Shown: positions 1 through 7,439, counted from the stretch's first letter. The stretch is DNA of 40,877 nt from Myxococcales bacterium (GCA_029862185.1 JAOTXX010000038.1:1-40877); one strand, 5' to 3'. Notes: generated from the sequence alone by a model not told the origin. Made by a program: numbers and translations.

Positions 1-602
1 GGTTCGTCGTCGGAGTCGTCGGAGTCGTCGGGCGGCACTGTTTCGGCCGCGGACTCCTCGGGCAAGTCGGAATCGTACTCACTAGGCGCGACGGAATGCA
101 CCTCGCCGGGCACGAGTGAGAAGACTTCATCCGCGGTGAGCTCGACGTCGTTCACATACGCGTGCGCCTCATCGACCGTGGAATCGTCGGCGCTCGACTC
201 GTCGGCGGAGTCGTCCAGTGCGGGTGCAGCTTCGATCTCGCCGGTGGGTTCATTTTCTTCAGGATCAGCCAGCGGAGGCTCGGACACCGCCTGACGCGCA
301 AGCACGAGGCGCTCGAACACGACCTCGTACCGGCCGTCGAGCTCCAAGGCTTCGACGACGACGTCATAGCGCGTTTCCGGAACACGATCGGCGCCGCCGT
401 CGACGGCAGCACGGACAACGCCGGTTCCCTCTAGAGCCGATGTGCCGTCCGCAAGCAGCACCACGAATTGGATCTGGGAACCATCTTCGTAGGCGACGGG
501 CCCGTAGAGTATGAGTGTGTCTTGTTCGACCCGATCGAGGAAGCCCTCGGAGAGCTCTCCGATGTCGTTGAAATGTGTCGGTACCGTGAGGACTTGGCTC
601 AT
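1..602 (-). CDS. Acidic protein with PilZ-like N-terminal domain (partial, C-terminus off the left edge)
   Basis: The reading frame is open from an ATG at 602 to the window edge, giving 200 codons without a stop. The first ~100 residues form a compact, beta-rich domain with a run LYGPVAYEDGSQIQF and a G-rich turn (ADGTSALEGTG). This pattern resembles atypical PilZ domains, but the RxxxR c-di-GMP signature is absent. From about residue 115 the protein becomes very acidic and low in complexity (EENEPTGE, DDSADESSADD), ending at the edge in a tandem DDSDDSDDE. The start overlaps the xseB stop as ATGA, so translation is probably coupled. No signal peptide or membrane segment is visible, so a cytoplasmic location is likely. 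The PilZ-like assignment is an inference from pattern and the ligand is unknown. Confidence 0.75.
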   Translation of the reverse strand, partial: MSQVLTVPTHFNDIGELSEGFLDRVEQDTLILYGPVAYEDGSQIQFVVLLADGTSALEGTGVVRAAVDGGADRVPETRYDVVVEALELDGRYEVVFERLVLARQAVSEPPLADPEENEPTGEIEAAPALDDSADESSADDSTVDEAHAYVNDVELTADEVFSLVPGEVHSVAPSEYDSDLPEESAAETVPPDDSDDSDDE

Positions 603-865
603 TGTTCCCCCGCTTCGCTTTCTTCGAGAGGACTCGTTTGCAGCTCGTCTCCGGCTGCGAGGAGCTCCTCTACTCTACGCTCGGCTTCATCCAGTCGTTT
701 CGCTCCGGCCCGCGACAGGCGGACTCCCTCCTCAAACATCGCCAGAGACTGCTCGAGAGGCAAATCTCCTTCTTCCAATTGCGCCACGACGGTTTGGAGG
801 CGATCCATGACCTCCTCGAATGGAGCATCCTCGGCAGAGCCGGCCCTCCCCTTTGATTTCCCCAT
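599..865 (-). CDS. xseB: Exodeoxyribonuclease VII small subunit
   Basis: This is an 88-residue protein whose core, FEEVMDRLQTVVAQLEEGDL followed by PLEQSLAMFEEGVRLSR, is the diagnostic XseB helical hairpin. XseB binds the large subunit XseA and the complex degrades single-stranded DNA to oligonucleotides. XseA is not in this window. The start was set at the ATG at 865 (MGKSKG) rather than the ATG at 877, because a -10-like TATGGT lies at 878-873, seven nt before 865 and overlapping the upstream ATG. The acidic tail ends at a TGA that overlaps the ATG of the next leftward gene. Assignment is secure from family length and motif. Confidence 0.93.
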   Translation of the reverse strand: MGKSKGRAGSAEDAPFEEVMDRLQTVVAQLEEGDLPLEQSLAMFEEGVRLSRAGAKRLDEAERRVEELLAAGDELQTSPLEESEAGEQ

Positions 866-872
866 GTTTTCA

Positions 873-878
873 ACCATA
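873..878 (-). promoter_or_regulatory. -10-like element for xseB, implying a near-leaderless transcript
   Basis: On the minus strand TATGGT is followed by seven nt (TGAAAAC) and then the ATG at 865. No Shine-Dalgarno sequence fits in that space. The same arrangement precedes several other genes in the window. Confidence 0.45.
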
Positions 879-957
879 CAGCACCAAAAGCCCTACGTCA
901 TCAACCTGGATATCGGGCGTATTCGAGTTGAAGTGTCCCGAACGGCGCTGTAGGTGA

Positions 958-1929
958 GTGAAGGAGGAGCACGTTCACCGCTCCAGGGCTCCCGAGCTGA
1001 TGCGCCGCACCCACTCTGTCGTCACTCCTGGTAACCACGATGGCGTTCATCTGGGGCACAGAGCGCTCATCGACGCGGCCAAGCGGACCGCGAATGGCCA
1101 CGGCTGGCAAACCCTGGCCATGTGCTTCGAACCCCATCCGACCGCGGTCCTGGCCCCCGAGCGAGCGCCGGTGCTGCTGACCGACATGGAGCGCCGCGTA
1201 GAGCTCCTGAAGGGGGCCGGTTGTGACGATGTCGTGGTGCTGCCGTTCGACAGCGAGTTCTCGAAGATGACGCCGGATGGCTTCGTCGAGCGAGTGCTGC
1301 TCGACGCGTGCAAGGCCAAGGGTGTGGTGGTGGGCCCCGATTTCCATTTCGGGCACAAGCGCTCCGGCAACATCAGCACCCTGCGAGACTGGGGCGCGCG
1401 CGAAGGATTCACGGTCGAGCTCGTGCAGCCGGTGATGTACGAAGGCCAGGCCGTGTCGTCGACGCGGCTTCGCCGAATCCTCCGGGAAGACGGGAACGTC
1501 GAGAATGCGGCGCTCATGATGACGCGGGTACACGAAACCACCGGGCTTGTGACGCGCGGGGACCAACGCGGCCGTGAGCTCGGTTTTCCTACGGCGAATC
1601 TTGCGGTGGAGCCGCTCCAACTTCCAAAGGACGGGGTGTACGCGGTGGTCGCTCGAATTCTCGGCGAGCCAGGTGCCCCGTTGCTCCACGGGGTCGCGAA
1701 CCTGGGCACCCGGCCGACGTTCGAAGCGGGGCATTCAATCGAAGTGCACCTGCTCGGGTTCGAGGGCGACCTCTATGGGAAACGCATGCGCGTGGGCTTC
1801 GTGGCTCGCATCCGAGGCGAAGCGAAGTTCGGCGGGCTCGAGTCGCTCCGCCGGCAGATCGATCAGGACTGCGACCAGGCCAAGAACGCGCTACAACAGA
1901 TGGACCCGGAGCTGGTTCGATGGATCTGA
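958..1929 (+). CDS. ribF: Bifunctional riboflavin kinase / FAD synthetase
   Basis: This 323-residue protein converts riboflavin to FMN and then FAD. The N-terminal adenylyltransferase part carries the nucleotidyltransferase motif GNHDGVHLGH around residues 25-34 and the downstream SSTRLRRIL motif. The C-terminal flavokinase part has GRELGFPTANL and GVANLGTRPTF. Length and domain order match family RibF. The usual first motif is GNFDGVHxGH; here the Phe is His, which is unusual but leaves both catalytic histidines. The start is a GTG at 958; an internal ATG at MRRTHS would also leave the fold intact. The stop overlaps the next gene's ATG at 1920 by 10 nt, so the two are probably cotranscribed. 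Confidence 0.95.
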   Translation: MKEEHVHRSRAPELMRRTHSVVTPGNHDGVHLGHRALIDAAKRTANGHGWQTLAMCFEPHPTAVLAPERAPVLLTDMERRVELLKGAGCDDVVVLPFDSEFSKMTPDGFVERVLLDACKAKGVVVGPDFHFGHKRSGNISTLRDWGAREGFTVELVQPVMYEGQAVSSTRLRRILREDGNVENAALMMTRVHETTGLVTRGDQRGRELGFPTANLAVEPLQLPKDGVYAVVARILGEPGAPLLHGVANLGTRPTFEAGHSIEVHLLGFEGDLYGKRMRVGFVARIRGEAKFGGLESLRRQIDQDCDQAKNALQQMDPELVRWI

Positions 1930-2564
1930 CCCGACTTTACAACTTGACGACACCGGAGCTTCGCGAGGAGGCCGAGCGCCTCGGCGTGGAGGACACATAC
2001 GCGATGAGCCGGGGGCAACTGATTCACGCGATTCGCAACCGGGCCGGCGGACAGGAATCCGAGGGCCTTCTGGGCAAAGTGCTCGGTTTCGCCAAGTGGG
2101 CGCTGAAGGCCGCACAGGAAGAGCCACGAAAGAAGCCTGGGCAGGGCGAGGCGAAGCGGTTCGGGCGGCCGGCGGAGGCGCCCCTGCCCTCGGTGGGCCG
2201 GAAATCCGAGCCAGTGCCAGTGCCAGCGCCAGCGCCAGTGCCAGTGCCAGCGCCAGCGCCCACGAGCGCGACCGACCCAGAGGTCGAGTCCACGACCCGG
2301 ACCGATTCGGAGCCTGAGCTCGAGGCCGCCTGTGGGCCGCCAAGCCGTCCGCCGGTCGGTGTTTTTTCGAAAACCGCCAGCATGTTCGACGAACCCTTTC
2401 CCACTCTGACCATGGCCCGCATCCTTGCAGACCAGGGGCACTTCAAGCGCTCGCTTGCGATCTACGCAACCTTGCTGCGCGAGGAGCCGGGGAACCGGGA
2501 GCTGAGCGCCGAGGCCGACGGGATACGGGCGCAGTCACGAGCGCGCCGACCCCAGATTCACTGA
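1920..2564 (+). CDS. Rho-N-like / TPR-like protein of unknown function
   Basis: 214 residues. The first ~35 residues (LTTPELREEAERLGVED, then MSRGQLIHAIRNR) match the helix-extended-helix pattern of the Rho N-terminal/SAP-like fold, often found in nucleic-acid-binding proteins. A Pro-Val/Pro-Ala tract follows (about residues 99-115), encoded by short GCCAGT/GCGCCA repeats. The C-terminus (MARILADQGHFKRSLAIY and TLLREEPGNREL) looks like one TPR-type helical pair. The gene starts inside the end of ribF and is probably translated with it. No signal peptide is present. Function is unknown; binding of nucleic acid is inferred only from the Rho-N-like pattern. Confidence 0.85.
   Translation: MDLTRLYNLTTPELREEAERLGVEDTYAMSRGQLIHAIRNRAGGQESEGLLGKVLGFAKWALKAAQEEPRKKPGQGEAKRFGRPAEAPLPSVGRKSEPVPVPAPAPVPVPAPAPTSATDPEVESTTRTDSEPELEAACGPPSRPPVGVFSKTASMFDEPFPTLTMARILADQGHFKRSLAIYATLLREEPGNRELSAEADGIRAQSRARRPQIH
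2214..2262 (+). repeat. Short-period repeat encoding a (PV/PA)n tract
   Basis: Hexameric GCCAGT/GCGCCA alternation encodes a Pro-Val-Pro-Ala linker between the Rho-N-like and TPR-like parts. The repeat keeps the reading frame. Confidence 0.8.
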
Positions 2565-2609
2565 TGCACGCAATTTTGCTTCCTGCAATATCTTTCGCAT
2601 CATGAAGCT

Positions 2610-2957
2610 GTGACGACGACGGTTCAGAAGCGACGGCACGATCGCCATCCTGTCTGTATTTCGTGCGAGCTCAGCGTCTCGGGGCAGAGGCTCCATGCGG
2701 AGATGAAGAACCTGAGCGGCGGTGGTGCCGCGATCGTATTCGAGCGTCCCCTCACCGCGGGAGAGGTGCTCACGGTCAGCTTCTTTCTGACGGAGGACGG
2801 CATCGAGGATCCGGAACGTTCCCCCTTCGAATGCGCCGCGTCGGTGCGCTGGAGCAAACCGGTTGGCACGCGGGGCTTCGAGGCCGGCTTGCAGTTTCTG
2901 TCGCCCTCGTCCGATCAGCGCGAGCTGCTCAAGGATTTCTTGAAACGAGCCGGCTAG
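2610..2957 (+). CDS. PilZ-domain protein (c-di-GMP binding)
   Basis: 115 residues, a stand-alone PilZ domain. The c-di-GMP signature is visible: RRHDRHPV near residues 8-15 (RxxxR type) and NLSGGGA near residues 35-41 (D/NxSxxG type), followed by a beta-barrel pattern ending SVRWSKP and GFEAGLQFL. Such proteins act as cytoplasmic second-messenger effectors; the output partner cannot be read from the sequence. The start is a GTG at 2610, because the nearby ATG at 2602 runs into a stop after two codons. The 3' end overlaps the convergent gene by 29 nt. Confidence 0.9.
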   Translation: MTTTVQKRRHDRHPVCISCELSVSGQRLHAEMKNLSGGGAAIVFERPLTAGEVLTVSFFLTEDGIEDPERSPFECAASVRWSKPVGTRGFEAGLQFLSPSSDQRELLKDFLKRAG

Positions 2958-4458
2958 GCGACGGTGCCATGACCGGAGCCGCTTCGCGACGAAGCGGCGG
3001 CACCAGGGCACGCACTGCAAGCGTGCACACCGCGCCCAAGGACAAGGCGCTCCAGTGCGGAAAGAGGGAGCCCAGGTCTAGAACCAATCCTAGCAAAGCG
3101 AGTCCAACTCCCAATCCTGAGGATGCGACAGCCGTTTTGGGACTCACCTCGACCGCCCGAGCCGCGATCATCAGCCCGGCAGCCTTTCCGACGAGCGCGG
3201 CGATTCCGGGCACCGAGCCGGCCAAGGGCCAACCCCCGACGAACAGAGCGGCGCCAAGAACCGCCGCGGCCGCTGAATAGACCGATGCAGAGAAGTTGGC
3301 TCGCGCGCTGACCGCTCCAAGCGCGTGGAGATACGCGGCGAACGCGAAGAATGAAGCGGGGGACTGGAACAGATACCAGCGAAGAACCGAAGGACTCTGA
3401 GCTGCAATGATGAGGGAGATACTGGCCGTGCGAGCGAGCAGCATCACGGTCAGCGTCGCGATCACCGCGAACGCGAAGCTGGACGCTCCGGCGCGATGCC
3501 TGGTGGCCGAGGTGAAGAGCGCTGCGAACGTGCCCAAGCCCAAGATCCACATCGTCGTCCATTGCAGCGCCGAAACGAAGAGCAAGAGCGCCGCAAAAAT
3601 CAGCACGAGACTCGAACCCGTGAGCCACGAAGAAACCGAACCCTTCAAAGGCCGGGCACGCAGGCAGAGCGTCGCCGGAGAAAGCCAGCCGAGCAACAGT
3701 CCGAGCAGGACGAATAGGCCAGTGGCAATTGGTTCGGCAGAACGCTCTGTGGCTTGGTGTGGCCAGCGAAGCGCGTGGACCCCGCGAAGTCCATCGCGAG
3801 TGACCATCACGGTCGAGTCGCTTCGACTTGGGTCAGGAAGGAAGTCGCGCCGGCTATAGAGGCTCATTCCGTCGACCCCTACGATCGTGTCGCCCGGCTT
3901 CACGCCCTGGCTTGCAGCGAGCCCGTCGGGGTCCACCGAGACCACCTCGACGCCTGCGGCGCCGAGCTCCTCGCGAGAGAGCTCCAAGCCAAAGCTCTGC
4001 GCGCCCAGCGGCGGCGGCGCTTGCCCGTCACGGACGCCATCGGCGCGCAACTGCGACGAAGTGTCGGGGAGGAAGTCGACCCGGACTCGCTCGGCCGAGA
4101 AGACGTCTCGGTGCTCGTCCGCCGCACGAAACCCGACCCGCAGCTCCCCGTCGACGGTGGCGCGGCCGCCAAGCGCTTCGATGAGCTCCTCTACGATCGG
4201 AACCTCGATGAGCGACTCCGAGCGGACCTCACCGTCAAGACGCGCATCGACGCGACTGGCGCGCATCCCTGGCCGATAGATCGAGCCGCGCAGTAGAATC
4301 TCGGGAGCGCGCCCCAGCGGAAAGCCGTGACCGTGGATTCGGAGGGTCCCACCGGCCTCGATTTCGCGCGGCTCGATGGTCTCCACTTCGAGCAGGGCGA
4401 GGTCGTCGTACCCGCTGCAGGCGCCGAGCAAAATGACGAAGAAAGCGACCGCTCGCAT
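2929..4458 (-). CDS. Lipoprotein with IPT-like and PDZ domains fused to a NuoH-like membrane domain
   Basis: 509 residues. A lipobox LLGAC places the lipidated Cys at residue 14. Residues ~25-95 resemble an IPT/TIG fold (IEPREIEAGGTLRIHGHGFP). Residues ~150-230 are a PDZ domain (VVSVDPDGLAASQGVKPGDTI). From ~240 to 500 there are about eight hydrophobic helices. Within these, a stretch ARTASISLIIAAQ followed by LFQSPASFFAFAAYLHALG resembles complex I subunit H (NuoH family pattern SLSLxxIVxAQ and QPLxFxxFxIA). The acidic NuoH loop is not evident, so this is probably not a working complex I subunit. An SD-like GGAAAGG lies just before the ATG. The PDZ and lipoprotein parts are clear; the NuoH link is a pattern-based inference. 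Confidence 0.85.
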   Translation of the reverse strand: MRAVAFFVILLGACSGYDDLALLEVETIEPREIEAGGTLRIHGHGFPLGRAPEILLRGSIYRPGMRASRVDARLDGEVRSESLIEVPIVEELIEALGGRATVDGELRVGFRAADEHRDVFSAERVRVDFLPDTSSQLRADGVRDGQAPPPLGAQSFGLELSREELGAAGVEVVSVDPDGLAASQGVKPGDTIVGVDGMSLYSRRDFLPDPSRSDSTVMVTRDGLRGVHALRWPHQATERSAEPIATGLFVLLGLLLGWLSPATLCLRARPLKGSVSSWLTGSSLVLIFAALLLFVSALQWTTMWILGLGTFAALFTSATRHRAGASSFAFAVIATLTVMLLARTASISLIIAAQSPSVLRWYLFQSPASFFAFAAYLHALGAVSARANFSASVYSAAAAVLGAALFVGGWPLAGSVPGIAALVGKAAGLMIAARAVEVSPKTAVASSGLGVGLALLGLVLDLGSLFPHWSALSLGAVCTLAVRALVPPLRREAAPVMAPSPSRLVSRNP

Positions 4459-4552
4459 CGCCCTTTCCTTTCGCCGGCCAGACCGAAAAGGTCAAGATTT
4501 CCGGGCCCAACTTCGAGCGTCGCAGGCATGGCCGGAAATCAAGCCCGAGCGA

Positions 4553-4581
4553 TTGACAAACAGGAGGCGTCGAAGCAAAAC
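4553..4581 (+). promoter_or_regulatory. Putative promoter of tRNA-Ala
   Basis: A perfect -35 TTGACA lies at 4553-4558, followed by 17 nt and a weak -10 CAAAAC at 4576-4581, about 13 nt before the mature tRNA 5' end. The -10 match is poor. Confidence 0.45.
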
Positions 4582-4593
4582 GGCGTCCCTCTA

Positions 4594-4666
4594 GGGGCGG
4601 TAGCTCAGCTGGGAGAGCACCACACTGGCAGTGTGGGGGTCCGGGGTTCGATCCCCCGTCGCTCCA
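4594..4666 (+). tRNA. tRNA-Ala (anticodon GGC)
   Basis: A complete cloverleaf can be drawn: a 7-bp acceptor (4594-4600 with 4659-4665) containing the G3:U70 pair that identifies alanine tRNAs, a GCTC/GAGC D stem, anticodon GGC at 4627-4629 in a 7-nt loop, and a CGGGG/CCCCG T stem with loop TTCGATC. The discriminator base is A. CCA is not encoded. Confidence 0.97.
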
Positions 4667-4690
4667 CCCCCTTTCGACTTGCAAAAAGGA

Positions 4691-4723
4691 ACGGGCCCGC
4701 GATCGAGAAGGATCCGGGCCCGT
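4691..4723 (-). terminator. Rho-independent terminator for the histone H1-like gene
   Basis: A 9-bp inverted repeat (ACGGGCCCG at 4691-4699 with CGGGCCCGT at 4715-4723) has a 15-nt loop. On the minus strand it is followed by TTCCTTTTTGC, a U-rich tail. It lies ~57 nt past the leftward gene's stop. It has no T-run on the plus strand, so it fits the leftward transcript better than the tRNA. Confidence 0.7.
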
Positions 4724-4779
4724 GTTCGGTCCTGAAGGGGCTCGAGGGACGATGCCGCACATCGTCGACCGGCCAGCGC

Positions 4780-5253
4780 CTACTTCTTCTTCGCTGGCTT
4801 CTTTTTGCTCGTCTTGGCCTTCAGGTTTTTCGCCGCCGTCTCGACCCTCTTTTCGAGATCTGCGAGCGCCTTGCTCGCCTGCCGCTTGCGCGCCGCGGTT
4901 CGCTTGGATGCCGATTTCTTTGCCTTGGTCAGCTTTCGCTTGAAGTCGGTGCTTGTCTTCTTTGCCTTGCGCTTCAGGGCCGCGAGCTCTTTTTCGGCGT
5001 CTTTCTCGGCCTTCCTCAGCTTCTTCTTCAGTGCCGCCACTTCGGACTTCGCCGACCTTTTCGTGGCGCGCTTCTTGGCTGCCTTCTTTGGCGCCGCGCG
5101 CTTCTTGGCTGCCTTCTTCGGCGCCGCGCGCTTCTTGGCTGCCTTCTTCGGCGCCGCGCGCTTCTTGGCTGCCTTCTTCACAGTCTTCTTTTTGGGCGCC
5201 GACTTCTTGGTCGCCCGCTTTTTGGTGGCTTTTTTGGTGGCCGCTTTCGCCAT
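4780..5253 (-). CDS. Lysine/alanine-rich histone H1-like DNA-binding protein
   Basis: 157 residues from the ATG at 5253 (MAKAATKKATKK), which has a GGAG sequence six nt upstream. Composition is dominated by Lys and Ala. Residues ~26-60 hold nearly four copies of a decapeptide AKKRAAPKKA. The centre (~65-140) is a heptad-like charged helix (VAALKKKLRKAEKDAEKEL), and the tail is again Lys-rich. Chlamydial Hc-type and AlgP/BpH-type H1-like proteins share this make-up and compact or bind DNA, so a nucleoid role is inferred. Repeat number in such genes often varies between strains. A longer start at 5292 is possible but lacks an SD sequence. Confidence 0.88.
   Translation of the reverse strand: MAKAATKKATKKRATKKSAPKKKTVKKAAKKRAAPKKAAKKRAAPKKAAKKRAAPKKAAKKRATKRSAKSEVAALKKKLRKAEKDAEKELAALKRKAKKTSTDFKRKLTKAKKSASKRTAARKRQASKALADLEKRVETAAKNLKAKTSKKKPAKKK
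5071..5179 (-). repeat. 30-bp in-frame tandem repeat, ~3.6 copies
   Basis: Near-identical 30-nt units begin at 5071, 5101, 5131 and 5161 (the last incomplete). They encode the AKKRAAPKKA decapeptide. Only one base differs between units 1 and 2, consistent with recent duplication. Confidence 0.9.
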
Positions 5254-5281
5254 GTCACGCTCCGTTCTGAATGGAGCGAGC

Positions 5282-5312
5282 AGTATAAACAAGCGAGAGC
5301 ATGTCCGGACAA
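5282..5312 (-). promoter_or_regulatory. Promoter of the histone H1-like gene
   Basis: On the minus strand TATACT (5287-5282) is a strong -10. A possible -35, TTGTCC at 5312-5307, is 19 nt upstream, a little too far. Transcription from here would leave a ~22-nt leader containing the GGAG ribosome site. Confidence 0.55.
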
Positions 5313-5376
5313 TAATTCTTCGCGCACGAAGCCGTCCACGCTCAACCCCTCGACCACCAACCGCGCTAGCGCTCGG

Positions 5377-6735
5377 CTAGATCCCGTTCTCGTGGGGCAT
5401 TCGATGCCGGGGGCTCTGGAAGTAGTGCATAGGAGAGTACTGGGTGAGGTTCGTGGCGCGAGCGGTATACAGGCCGGCGTACTGCTCGATTTGATTGCCG
5501 AAGCTCGAAACCTCGTCGCCGGCCTTGAAGACCGAACCCCAGAAGGGGTGAAATGCTTCGTCCAAGACATCATGAAGGGCGGTCCGCTCCACGTTCAGCT
5601 CTTTGAGCTGGGCCCTCAGCCGGTCGATCGAGCGCCGATGACGGACGCGTTTGGCGTCCCATTTCGCGCGTTCGGGGCCTGATTCATGCTCATTCAGGCT
5701 CCGCTCGACACGCTTGAGCCGGGCCTGATGCTCGCGAAGCTCGTCCTGCACCGCATCCCGCATCTGTTCGAGGGCGTCCGCGCGATCGAAGCTCAGGGCG
5801 TGCTCCCTCAGCACCCGAAGCTCGTCATCCATCTCCTGAATGATCATCGCGGTGCGCCAGGTCGATTCCTTCTTGGCTCGAAGGACGTCACCGTAGATGT
5901 GGTCACCCACGTAGAGCACCTCGTCTCCGGCGAAGCCGAGCGCCCGCTGGAGGTCGGTGATGTTCCCTCCGGTGTACACGCGGCCCCGAGTCGGCTCCCG
6001 AATCTCTGCCCCGGTCTCCACATCGACGAAAGGCGCCTTATCCGTGAAGAAGCTCGGTTTGTTCGAGAACGTGCAGATGTAGTCGAGGTAGTTTCTCCAG
6101 CTCGGGTACTCCTCGAGGGCGTCGCCCAGCAGGTACGACATCATCGCTTCGGTGTACTCGGGGCCCGAGTTGGTCAGGAGAAACAGGCGTTTGCCCGCGC
6201 TTCGAAGCTTGTGGAACAGCAGCCCGAGCTCCGGATCACGATCTACGTAGCGTGGCAAATCCCGCAATACGACATCGAGAATCGAGCCGTCCTGATGTGA
6301 GAGGTCGGCACACTGCCGGATGTCGGCGAAGAGCTGACCGTAATCGAGCGCACCCTGGCGCGGCTCGAGGTGCTCAATCACGGCAGCGTAGACCGCTACC
6401 TCGGACAGCGAGTAGAGCGTGTCGACCCAGTGGTAGCGCTTGGTGCCAGGACGCAGACGTCGGGTGTGGTACGCGCGGCGGCGCTCTTCCCGGCTGAGCT
6501 TGGTGAAGCCGTGATAGGCCTTCTTCACGTACCGGTGGCGGTCCATCTTGAGCACATTGCCGAGCTTCCGATCGATCAACAGGCCCCGGATCGGGAAGTC
6601 GGTCCGATACTTCATCGTGCGGAGCTCCTCGGGGTACCCGCGCTCGATGAGCTTGCTGACGGTCGCGTCGATGCTCAGGCGATCGATTTCCGCCTGGCGG
6701 TAGATTGCCAGGGTGTAGTCCATGTCCAAGCCCAC
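5377..6735 (-). CDS. HAD-IG family 5'-nucleotidase (cN-II type), N-terminus interrupted by an amber codon
   Basis: 452 residues from a GTG at 6735. HAD motif I, GLDMDYTLAIY, stands at the very start, followed by RGYPEELRTMKYR, FPIRGLLIDRKLGNVLK and the later FLLTNSG and VLYVGDHIYGDV motifs, so this is a purine 5'-nucleotidase of the cytosolic cN-II group acting on IMP/GMP-like substrates. Family members carry ~15 more conserved residues (VFVNR...) before motif I. That stretch is present here (VYCNRNMRLDQA) immediately upstream in the same frame but is separated by a TAG at 6741-6739. The gene may restart at the GTG, be read through, be newly inactivated, or hold a sequence error. It sits downstream of rplU-rpmA, probably in the same operon. 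Confidence 0.85.
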   Translation of the reverse strand: MGLDMDYTLAIYRQAEIDRLSIDATVSKLIERGYPEELRTMKYRTDFPIRGLLIDRKLGNVLKMDRHRYVKKAYHGFTKLSREERRRAYHTRRLRPGTKRYHWVDTLYSLSEVAVYAAVIEHLEPRQGALDYGQLFADIRQCADLSHQDGSILDVVLRDLPRYVDRDPELGLLFHKLRSAGKRLFLLTNSGPEYTEAMMSYLLGDALEEYPSWRNYLDYICTFSNKPSFFTDKAPFVDVETGAEIREPTRGRVYTGGNITDLQRALGFAGDEVLYVGDHIYGDVLRAKKESTWRTAMIIQEMDDELRVLREHALSFDRADALEQMRDAVQDELREHQARLKRVERSLNEHESGPERAKWDAKRVRHRRSIDRLRAQLKELNVERTALHDVLDEAFHPFWGSVFKAGDEVSSFGNQIEQYAGLYTARATNLTQYSPMHYFQSPRHRMPHENGI

Positions 6736-6864
6736 GGCCTAGGCTTGGTCGAGCCGCATGTTGCGGTTGCAGTAGACCCTACGTCCAGCAGGCGGAGGAA
6801 AGACGCTCCCAGTGGGAGAGTCGAACTCGGGCGCGGGGAAACGCTCCTGCAAAGAGTCGCTCAG
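6736..6864 (-). other. Upstream in-frame coding remnant of the 5'-nucleotidase, ending in TAG
   Basis: Reading leftward from 6864, 41 sense codons run to the TAG at 6741-6739, in frame with the nucleotidase. They end in GRRVYCNRNMRLDQA, which aligns without gaps to the cN-II family segment before motif I; the amber codon falls where cN-II has Lys. A CTG at 6864 overlaps the rpmA stop as CTGA, and a TTG at 6852 is another possible original start. This shows that the natural start is probably at the rpmA junction rather than at 6735. Confidence 0.75.
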
Positions 6865-7121
6865 TTGTCGGCGGGATAGACGGCGACGCGCTTGCCGGTA
6901 CGGCCGCGACGCTCGAACTTCACCACGCCGTCCACTCTTGCCCAGAGCGTGTAGTCCTTGCCCACGCCCACGTTTGCTCCCGGGTGAAATGTCTGGCCGA
7001 CCTGGCGAACCAGAATACTGCCTGCGGGGACCGTCTGGCCGCCGAACACTTTGACGCCACGGTACTGCGGCTTGGAATCGCGGCCGTTGCGGGATGAGCC
7101 CTGACCCTTCTTATGTGCCAT
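6861..7121 (-). CDS. rpmA: 50S ribosomal protein L27
   Basis: 86 residues with the family signature [16 protein letters not shown] at the start, [15 protein letters not shown] in the middle and VKFERRGR near the end. L27 lies near the peptidyl-transferase centre of the large subunit. It follows rplU by 9 nt, the conserved order in bacteria. No N-terminal extension needing cleavage is present. Confidence 0.98.
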   Translation of the reverse strand: MAHKKGQGSSRNGRDSKPQYRGVKVFGGQTVPAGSILVRQVGQTFHPGANVGVGKDYTLWARVDGVVKFERRGRTGKRVAVYPADN

Positions 7122-7130
7122 GGCGCCTCC

Positions 7131-7439
7131 TTAGCCTTTCACGCTCTTGATGCGGAGCTCGGTGTACGGCTGCCGGTGGCCACGACGGTTCCGATAGCCC
7201 TTACGGCGCTTCATCTTGAAGACGATGATCTTCTTGGCCAGATCTTGTGCGACGATTTCGGCCGTGACTTTGGCGCCGCCGACGTGCGGCTTGCCCACTT
7301 CGACCTTCTCGCCGCCGACCATCAAGATGTCGGTGAACTCCACTTTGGAGCCGACATCACCTGCCAGCTTCTCGACGCGAATCGTGTCGCCTTCGGCAAC
7401 TCGATACTGTTTTCCGCCTGTTTGAATGACCGCGTACAT
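7131..7439 (-). CDS. rplU: 50S ribosomal protein L21
   Basis: 102 residues from the ATG at 7439 ([14 protein letters not shown]), the family's usual start; an in-frame ATG four codons upstream would only add MDSP. The C-terminus has the [17 protein letters not shown] signature of 23S rRNA-binding L21. It heads the rplU-rpmA-nucleotidase operon. A promoter and a small hairpin lie just upstream. Confidence 0.97.
   Translation of the reverse strand: MYAVIQTGGKQYRVAEGDTIRVEKLAGDVGSKVEFTDILMVGGEKVEVGKPHVGGAKVTAEIVAQDLAKKIIVFKMKRRKGYRNRRGHRQPYTELRIKSVKG

Noticed and set aside
901..1734. 277-codon minus-strand frame opposite ribF
   Set aside because: It is a high-GC shadow of ribF with His/Arg-rich composition and no domain.
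5071..5179. CRISPR-like 30-bp direct repeats
   Set aside because: There are no spacers; the units are contiguous and encode an in-frame decapeptide.
4327..5682. A 451-codon plus-strand open frame
   Set aside because: It runs through the tRNA-Ala gene and is antisense to the Lys-rich histone-like gene; its Leu/Arg-rich repeats are the reverse complement of that gene's repeats.
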